Assembly: GCA_964550025.1 (NCBI GenBank)
Contig: CAZJYI010000252.1
Location: forward strand, 1 to 11,642
Direction: 5' to 3'
Source: CAZJYI01 sp964550025
Lineage (GTDB): Bacteria > Verrucomicrobiota > Kiritimatiellia > UBA8416 > CAYOBW01
Length of the DNA: 11,642 bases
Below the pieces are notes generated by a model, which worked only from the letters and a program-made list of their open reading frames with translations, ran no database searches and was not told where the DNA came from. The translations under genes were made by a program, and so were the position numbers. This document shows positions 7,466-11,642 of the stretch, in pieces. How positions within the stretch are numbered: position 1 is the first letter of the stretch; every line of letters begins with the position of its first letter.

Positions 7466-9566
7466 GTTCAGTTTCCTTGTACAGTGCCCGGACCATCGTG
7501 ATCGTGTCGCCGTCCTCCGTGACCGTGATCCAGAGCCGGCTGCTTTTGTCCGTCCGGTCCAGGACGTGGAGATCCTCCAGTGTACGACCGCCGTTCGGTG
7601 ACAACTGGGAAACGATGGAGAAGAAGCCGAATCCAGGGCTGACGCTCAGAGCAACCGGATCGACAGAGCTGCGCCGCCCGAAGTACGTGTCGACATCCTG
7701 CGCCTCCACGGCGGGTTCCACGGGGCGGTCACCGGTAAAGGGGTCGCGTGCGGCGTGGTCGCGGTGTACCGACAGGGCAGCCAGGTTGGACGCGAAAACC
7801 CGCCCCTGGCCGACCAGGTAGACCGCGCCGTCAAACGCAGGATTCTGCCTGGCGAAAAGTGCGTGTGCCTTTTCCCATCCCTTCTCCTCGTCGAGCCGCG
7901 GGTTTCTCGGCAGCTTCCAGGGCGCCGTTTCGCCGGTGCCGATCAGGAACTGCCTGGTGAGCACGGGGCGCCACTGCTTGAGCTCGGTGGTCACCGCGTA
8001 CCGTTCAGGATACCGTCCCCCGTGCAAGGGAAGGGGGGCCTCCGTGGCAACCGCAAAGCGGTGCGAATAGTGATCGCGACGCCCCACGAAGCGGTGGACG
8101 TCCATCGTCGCGAAAACGGTGTTTTGCAGGGGGCTCTCCAGGCGGCGGCTCGTTGCCGGGAAAGTGAGCTCGAAGCGGTTCTCCCGCAGGACTCGGCCGG
8201 CGGGATCCGTATCGAGAATGCGCAGAACGCGCGTGTGGTCCCGCCTGCCGAGGTAGTGGTTTCCGGTGGCGACAATGATCCAGGTGAAAAGCAGACAGGT
8301 GGCCGGGAACACGATCCACGTCAAGGGCCGCGCCCGGGCGAGACCCAGCAGCCAGTACTCCACGGGACCGACCAGCGCGACAAGCAGAAACAGGAGCAGC
8401 ACGATGACCGGGAGGGGCACGACCCGAACGTTTTTCGGCAGCAACCGTCTGCCGAAACCGTATCCCTCTTCCGGCACCAGGGGGTGAAGGGCCAGTTGCC
8501 CTTTCCGGCCCTGGCGCGTTCGCACCGCATCCCCCGCCCAGTCCCAGTGGTACCGGCTGTCCGACGACCGTTCCTCTTTTTCGCTCCACCTGCCCTCGCG
8601 CACGATGGTCCGGACCTGCGCCTCGCGGACCCGCCACAGGAAGGCGGCCATGCGGCGGCGGCCGGCGCCCTTGTCGTCGCCCTGCACCACTTGCGGCTGG
8701 GCGATCACGACGCGCCCCAGGCCGTAGGAGAGGTAGTGCGTGCCCGTGGTGAATCGGTCTTGCGACTCCGCTTTGCCGTTCGCCGGCCGCGCCAGACCGG
8801 ACAGGAAACGGCGATGCCCGTGCGGCAGCTCCTCCCCGCGGAGGATGCAGGCGCTGCCGCCCGCCGCCACCCAGGCGCCCAGCGCTTCGAGCTGCGCTTC
8901 CGACAGGGCCGGAAAGGCCTCCGAGGAGAACACGGCAAGGTCGTAGGCCAGGTACCCGTGCGGGCGCGCGGGGAAATCCTCGTGAACCAGGTGCGCCACG
9001 GACGAACGCAGACGCGGCTCGGTCTTCGTCCCGCGGTGCGGGTCAAAGCGGTCGAACCGCAGGCTGTTCACGAAACGCAGCCACGTCTCGTCGCCGCCCC
9101 TGTTCGGGCGCGAAGCCGCCAGCGATACCACGCGGGTGCGTGAGTCGCCGATACGGTACAATTCCGTTCCCAGCTTCTCGAGCTCGTGCCCCGGGGTGGC
9201 GAAACGTATCCACGCCTTGCATTCCCCGTGCGTGTAGTGACGCTGCAGGCCCGGCAGCATGAGGCGGAAGTTCTGTTCGCCCCCCGTCAGTACGAGCTCG
9301 CCGCTCCGATAGCGGCCCAGCGTCGAATGGTGGTCCCCGATTCTCAGGTCGAGCCGCCCCTCCAGCAGCCCGGCGCCGTCCCACACCGTCTTCACGTAGA
9401 CCCACCGCGGCGCGTCCGTCCGCCCGAGCAGCGCGTCGGGCGTGAGCATCACCTGCAGCTTCCCCGCCCGCACCGCCGACTCCTGCCCATGTGTTGCCGC
9501 GGCGAAGCAGAAAAGCAGGGAAACCACCCACTCGAATCGCCAAACGTTGGCTGCTTTGCCGGTCAT
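7452..9566 (-). CDS. exported membrane-anchored companion protein of ABC module A
   Basis: This 704-residue protein, which I cannot name, opens the six-gene operon. It has a signal peptide (about 1-28, hydrophobic VVSLLFCFAAA, likely cut near THGQ), a beta-rich extracytoplasmic domain to about 150, and a Rossmann/glutamine-amidotransferase-like segment (YDLAVFSSEAF...LGAWVAAGGSACIL, 208-242). No convincing catalytic Cys-His-Glu set is visible, so that segment is probably non-enzymatic. Two TM helices follow (about 383-404 and 414-434) with GPVEYWLLG at 400-408, then a C-terminal domain of about 270 residues. The module B exported protein repeats this plan. The ATG at 9566 has no clear ribosome site. 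A GTG at residue 14 would remove part of the signal peptide, so I keep the ATG. It likely anchors or regulates the ABC machine from the outer face of the membrane. Confidence 0.9.
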   Translation of the reverse strand: MTGKAANVWRFEWVVSLLFCFAAATHGQESAVRAGKLQVMLTPDALLGRTDAPRWVYVKTVWDGAGLLEGRLDLRIGDHHSTLGRYRSGELVLTGGEQNFRLMLPGLQRHYTHGECKAWIRFATPGHELEKLGTELYRIGDSRTRVVSLAASRPNRGGDETWLRFVNSLRFDRFDPHRGTKTEPRLRSSVAHLVHEDFPARPHGYLAYDLAVFSSEAFPALSEAQLEALGAWVAAGGSACILRGEELPHGHRRFLSGLARPANGKAESQDRFTTGTHYLSYGLGRVVIAQPQVVQGDDKGAGRRRMAAFLWRVREAQVRTIVREGRWSEKEERSSDSRYHWDWAGDAVRTRQGRKGQLALHPLVPEEGYGFGRRLLPKNVRVVPLPVIVLLLFLLVALVGPVEYWLLGLARARPLTWIVFPATCLLFTWIIVATGNHYLGRRDHTRVLRILDTDPAGRVLRENRFELTFPATSRRLESPLQNTVFATMDVHRFVGRRDHYSHRFAVATEAPLPLHGGRYPERYAVTTELKQWRPVLTRQFLIGTGETAPWKLPRNPRLDEEKGWEKAHALFARQNPAFDGAVYLVGQGRVFASNLAALSVHRDHAARDPFTGDRPVEPAVEAQDVDTYFGRRSSVDPVALSVSPGFGFFSIVSQLSPNGGRTLEDLHVLDRTDKSSRLWITVTEDGDTITMVRALYKETEHGIR

Positions 9567-9595
9567 GCTGTATACAACGGCGCCGCGGGCGCAAT

Positions 9596-9612
9596 CGCAC
9601 GTAACCGCACGT
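9596..9612. repeat. pair of direct repeats one helical turn apart
   Basis: CGCACGT occurs at 9596-9602 and again at 9606-9612, so the two start 10 bp apart, about one turn of DNA. They lie 30-46 bp upstream of the first operon ATG, downstream of the candidate promoter. Repeats on the same face of the helix can be regulator sites, but two 7-mers in GC-rich DNA may also be chance. Confidence 0.3.
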
Positions 9613-9687
9613 TGATTGCTGCTCGAAACCGGACCCCGGATCGGGACACTCCCGGTGCGTCCCGTGGCTCATGTTAGACGGACAGAG

Positions 9688-9716
9688 AGCATACCAAGCA
9701 GGCCCTCGCCTGTCCA
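9688..9716 (-). promoter_or_regulatory. candidate sigma70 promoter of the six-gene ABC operon
   Basis: On the minus strand TGGACA (9716-9711) and TATGCT (9693-9688) are separated by exactly 17 bp. They match the consensus at five and four of six positions. Transcription would start near 9681 and leave about 115 nt before the ATG at 9566. The site is the best-spaced pair I found in the gap between hipA and the operon. It is a motif-based guess. Confidence 0.4.
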
Positions 9717-9774
9717 CTACATGTTGGTGGAGAGCCAGCGGGACGAATCGGTGAATGCTCCCATCTGAGCTTGC

Positions 9775-9927
9775 TCAGCTCCCGTACCCTCGCGCGGGGG
9801 GAGGTTCTCTGACCACGAGCGGCTTCTCGCCCGGCTCAAGCGGGAAATCGAAGACGCTGTCGAGAGGGATTTCCAGTTCGGCCGCAAGCGTGTTTGAGTT
9901 GCTTGACCGGCAGAACACTCGACTCAC
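9775..9927 (-). CDS. possible small ORF directly after hipA, HTH-tail-like
   Basis: A GTG at 9927-9925, one base beyond the hipA stop (9929-9931), opens a 50-codon frame ending TGA at 9775. The peptide reads MSRVFCRSSNSNTLAAELEI then PLDSVFDFPLEPGEKPLVVR and a Pro-rich end. It looks more protein-like than most short frames here. The start resembles the recognition-helix to C-terminal part of an XRE-type repressor (SRV... then L-A-E-L-x-I-P-L-D-x-V-F-D-F). It could be a remnant of a second regulator, a coupled third gene of the hipBA operon, or chance. No good ribosome site is seen beyond GAG next to the GTG, so expression would depend on coupling to hipA. Confidence 0.3.
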   Translation of the reverse strand: MSRVFCRSSNSNTLAAELEIPLDSVFDFPLEPGEKPLVVREPPPARGYGS

Positions 9928-9928
9928 C

Positions 9929-11188
9929 TCAACTGCCGGTGTCGAAAGCGTCGGCGAAGTCGTCGAGCTCCGCGGTTGTCATGCCAAGTCGGGCACCCAT
10001 CCTCCGCCACCGTGCAACCGCCTGGATGACTTCCCCGATGATGGTCTCGCAGCGGTCCGGATCGATGCGGAAGTAAGGCGCCTCGGACCTCAGTGCGTCC
10101 AAGGATGATTCCGCTCCAACGTTGTCCGAAATCCAGGTCTTCAGCTCTCGATAGCGATCAGGGAAGGGGTTTACGTCAAAGGCGGGAGCTAGCCGCCATA
10201 GTCCGTGGCCCACGTGCAGGAACCCGTGGTTGTGGAGATGGTCGTCGACGTTGTTGATGAGGATGGAGAACGCAATACGCCGGAACAGCTCATCGATGTC
10301 ATGCTGTACGTTACTGCCGTGGATGCGTAGCGCATCAACGATCTCGGTGTAGGTATGTTGCGCGGGATCGTCCCGTTCGACGCCAAGCAGCGTTGCCGCG
10401 GAAACATAAGGTACACGGTTGCCGTCGGCCTGACGGTCGAACCGGCGAATCAGGGCGACCGGCAGATCGTCACTCATGACAAGCCGGCTTTGAGCTGCAC
10501 GGATACCGGCCCGTTCGGCAAGGTGTAGTGCGAGCACTTCGCCCTTGGTGACGGCCCGTTGGTCGGCAACACTGGGGAACTTAGCGATCGCCAGTTGTCC
10601 GTCGTCGTCGCGGACAGAGCACTTCGGACGGAGGCCCCCCAGAGAGGTGGCACGCCCGCGCAGGTAGGCCAGATCCTGCGCGGTTTCGATGCTCATCTCT
10701 ACAGCCCGGGAAGCGCTGAGGAGCTGCCCGAGCTCCAGCAACGGCGGCGTCCGTCGGTCCCCATCGTCGCCGCCGCCCTGAAACCGCCCCTCTTCGTCCC
10801 GGAACCGCAAGGCACCTACACGGCTCTCGTCGTCTACGGCAAGGAGGAAGTCAAGCTCCCCGAGAGGACTCGACTCCATCGGTCGTCTACGCGAGCGTGT
10901 CGCCTGCCGACACTTCGCATGGGCGCGAAGAATGACACGCCGGCCCCAACCATCGGGCTCAGTGTCGGCAATAGCGCCGTGGAAGACAGAGCCCCGCGGG
11001 CGGCGCGCGCGAAACTGGAACCCACTCACGAGCGGGAGTGTTGGGTCGATCGTAAACCGTCTGTCGTGAGTCAACCAAGACGGTGCGTACATGAAAGCGG
11101 CACTCTCGCGTCGGCCTTGCCGGTCGTAACGGATTTCGCCCAGGGGTGTCTCCTCGCTGCCGAGAAGGACATGAATGTGTCGTTTCAT
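9929..11188 (-). CDS. hipA: HipA-family serine/threonine kinase toxin
   Basis: This 419-residue protein is the toxin of a type II toxin-antitoxin pair. E. coli HipA (440 residues) phosphorylates glutamyl-tRNA synthetase and causes growth arrest and persistence; the target here is unknown. The N-terminal subdomain carries FHGAIADTEPDGWGRR (69-84), the family's F..LL.DSLPDGWG-like motif. The glycine-rich loop is TSLGGLRPK (181-189), in which Ser182 lines up with the autophosphorylated Ser150 of E. coli. IAKF gives the ATP lysine (Lys203). The catalytic loop is NNVDDHLHN (312-320) and the metal-binding DFG equivalent is PAFD (335-338). All key residues are present, so the kinase should be active. 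It starts 14 bp after the hipB stop. The ribosome site is weak (GGGG), consistent with making less toxin than antitoxin. Confidence 0.95.
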   Translation of the reverse strand: MKRHIHVLLGSEETPLGEIRYDRQGRRESAAFMYAPSWLTHDRRFTIDPTLPLVSGFQFRARRPRGSVFHGAIADTEPDGWGRRVILRAHAKCRQATRSRRRPMESSPLGELDFLLAVDDESRVGALRFRDEEGRFQGGGDDGDRRTPPLLELGQLLSASRAVEMSIETAQDLAYLRGRATSLGGLRPKCSVRDDDGQLAIAKFPSVADQRAVTKGEVLALHLAERAGIRAAQSRLVMSDDLPVALIRRFDRQADGNRVPYVSAATLLGVERDDPAQHTYTEIVDALRIHGSNVQHDIDELFRRIAFSILINNVDDHLHNHGFLHVGHGLWRLAPAFDVNPFPDRYRELKTWISDNVGAESSLDALRSEAPYFRIDPDRCETIIGEVIQAVARWRRMGARLGMTTAELDDFADAFDTGS

Positions 11189-11202
11189 GCCATGTTACCC
11201 CG

Positions 11203-11529
11203 TCACGGCGATTCTCGCGGTGGGACGATACGTTTCGGCAGGCGTTCGGCATCCAGCAGGAGCCCCGCCTCATCGGCAAGTTGGTCCGCCAAATCGCCCA
11301 GCGGCGTGCCGAACCCGAGCACGAACAGAGCTTGGGCGTACGCCCCCATGGAGACCGTCGCGTCGCCCTTCTCCATGCGCTGCCATGTGGATCTGGAAAC
11401 ACCGAGCCGTTCACACATCATCGCGACCGTCAGGCGCCGCTTGCGCCGTGCGATCGAGAGATCGCTGCCAAGCTTTGACAGCGAGCGCCGAACGCTTGGC
11501 GGGAGTATGTCACCAACTGCAGATCTCAT
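11203..11529 (-). CDS. hipB: HipB-like XRE-family antitoxin/repressor
   Basis: This 108-residue protein has an N-terminal extension, then a helix-turn-helix of the Xre/Cro type: positioning helix TVAMMCERLG (34-43) and recognition helix SRSTWQRMEKG (45-55), with the usual basic stretch ARRKRR before it (27-32). The C-terminal tail (LPKRIVPPRESP) is basic and Pro-rich. In the HipB family the protein binds HipA, neutralises it, and represses its own promoter as a complex. Position directly before hipA, with a 14-bp gap, supports that role. It is somewhat longer than E. coli HipB (88 residues). The ATG at 11529 lies only 7 bp after a -10 box, so its mRNA is probably leaderless and has no ribosome site. 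Confidence 0.9.
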   Translation of the reverse strand: MRSAVGDILPPSVRRSLSKLGSDLSIARRKRRLTVAMMCERLGVSRSTWQRMEKGDATVSMGAYAQALFVLGFGTPLGDLADQLADEAGLLLDAERLPKRIVPPRESP

Positions 11530-11551
11530 GCAAGGGACTATACATGATCTG
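11520..11551. promoter_or_regulatory. inverted-repeat candidate operator for HipB at the hipBA promoter
   Basis: The arm CAGATCTCATG (11520-11530) and the arm CATGATCTG (11543-11551) form an inverted repeat with a 2-nt insertion in one arm and a 12-bp centre (11531-11542). The centre contains the -10 box and the presumed transcription start, and one arm covers the hipB ATG. A repressor bound here would block RNA polymerase, as expected for autoregulation by HipB or HipAB. The E. coli HipB site (TATCC-N8-GGATA) is not seen, so the specificity would be different. Confidence 0.4.
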
Positions 11552-11564
11552 TTGTGGCTGTCAA
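11537..11564 (-). promoter_or_regulatory. near-consensus sigma70 promoter of hipBA
   Basis: On the minus strand TTGACA (11564-11559, perfect -35) and TATAGT (11542-11537, five of six for -10) are 16 bp apart. Upstream lies an AT-rich TATATAAACC stretch. The usual start point, about 7 bp after the -10 box, falls on or within a base or two of the A of the hipB ATG (11529), which implies a leaderless transcript. Confidence 0.7.
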
Positions 11565-11642
11565 TGGTTTATATATGCGCCTTATTCCGCCCGCGTGAGT
11601 TTCCCGACATGGGCGGTATGGTCCGTCCTCGTTGTCGTACTC

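Larger units (their letters stand above)
9567..9774 (-). other. operon leader and upstream region
   Basis: This stretch lies before the first operon gene. It contains a candidate promoter (9688-9716), which would give a leader of roughly 115 nt, and a pair of 7-bp direct repeats (9596-9612). Minus-strand frames starting here (for example from 9717) overlap the 704-residue gene in another frame and look like noncoding read-through. No riboswitch fold or terminator with a T-run is recognisable. Confidence 0.5.

Noticed and set aside
7755..9143. Long plus-strand open frame of 462 codons, antisense to the 704-residue exported protein
   Set aside because: Same biased composition and no domain; the minus-strand frame has a signal peptide, TM helices and operon context.
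9765..9778. CTGAGC-TT-GCTCAG inverted repeat as a terminator for hipBA
   Set aside because: The stem is only 5-6 bp with a tiny loop and no T-run follows on the minus strand.
11621..11642. CGTACTC-type sequence at the right edge as another copy of the repeat at 4730-4791
   Set aside because: Only a few bases match and the window ends there, so a repeat copy cannot be supported.
11586..11642. Start of a divergent plus-strand gene near the right edge (ATG around 11609)
   Set aside because: Only about ten codons remain, with no ribosome site or promoter on that strand.

Overview
The window is GC-rich, gene-dense bacterial DNA in which every well-supported gene lies on the minus strand. No rRNA, tRNA or CRISPR array is visible. 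The style of the ABC genes, the large exported companion proteins and the inserted hairpin repeats suggest an environmental bacterium of the Planctomycetes-Verrucomicrobia-Kiritimatiellota kind. That placement is inference only, because no taxonomic marker gene is present.

Reading along the minus strand (right to left), the window opens with a hipB-hipA type II toxin-antitoxin pair (11529 to 9929). A near-consensus sigma70 promoter sits so close to the hipB ATG that the mRNA should be leaderless. An inverted repeat flanks the -10 box and start codon and is a likely site for autorepression. Directly after the hipA stop is a possible 50-codon ORF (9927 to 9775). A 362-bp gap follows, with a candidate promoter (9716 to 9688).

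The core is a six-gene, tightly packed operon (9566 to 380). It is two successive copies of one three-gene module: a large exported protein with a two-helix membrane anchor, an ABC ATPase, and an ABC-2 type permease. Module A is the 704-residue exported protein, the 310-residue ATPase and the 557-residue permease. Module B is the exported protein of about 612-644 residues, the 316-residue ATPase and the 539-residue permease. Within modules the genes mostly overlap (14 bp, GTGA, ATGA) or are 12 bp apart. Both permeases carry the ABC-2 cytoplasmic motif twice, so each looks like two fused half-permeases. The two ATPases are close paralogs (about 70% identical over the signature to H-loop stretch). 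The two exported proteins share an architecture but little sequence: signal peptide, beta-rich domain, a Rossmann/glutamine-amidotransferase-like segment, a TM hairpin with a GPVE/GPVN motif, and an extracytoplasmic C-terminal domain. The likely product is one or two ABC machines with dedicated periplasmic anchor proteins, remotely like gliding-type or other ABC-2 export systems. The substrate cannot be read from the sequence.

Two inverted repeats interrupt this layout. One, with perfect 26-bp arms, lies 31 bp after the last operon gene (265-349). The other, imperfect and rich in GTACTCG/GAGTACG units, lies at the module A/B junction (4730-4791) and confuses the start of the second exported protein. 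The left edge (1-264) has no convincing complete gene. It holds a short palindrome with extended -10 promoter sequences on both strands and perhaps the first codons of a gene leaving the window.
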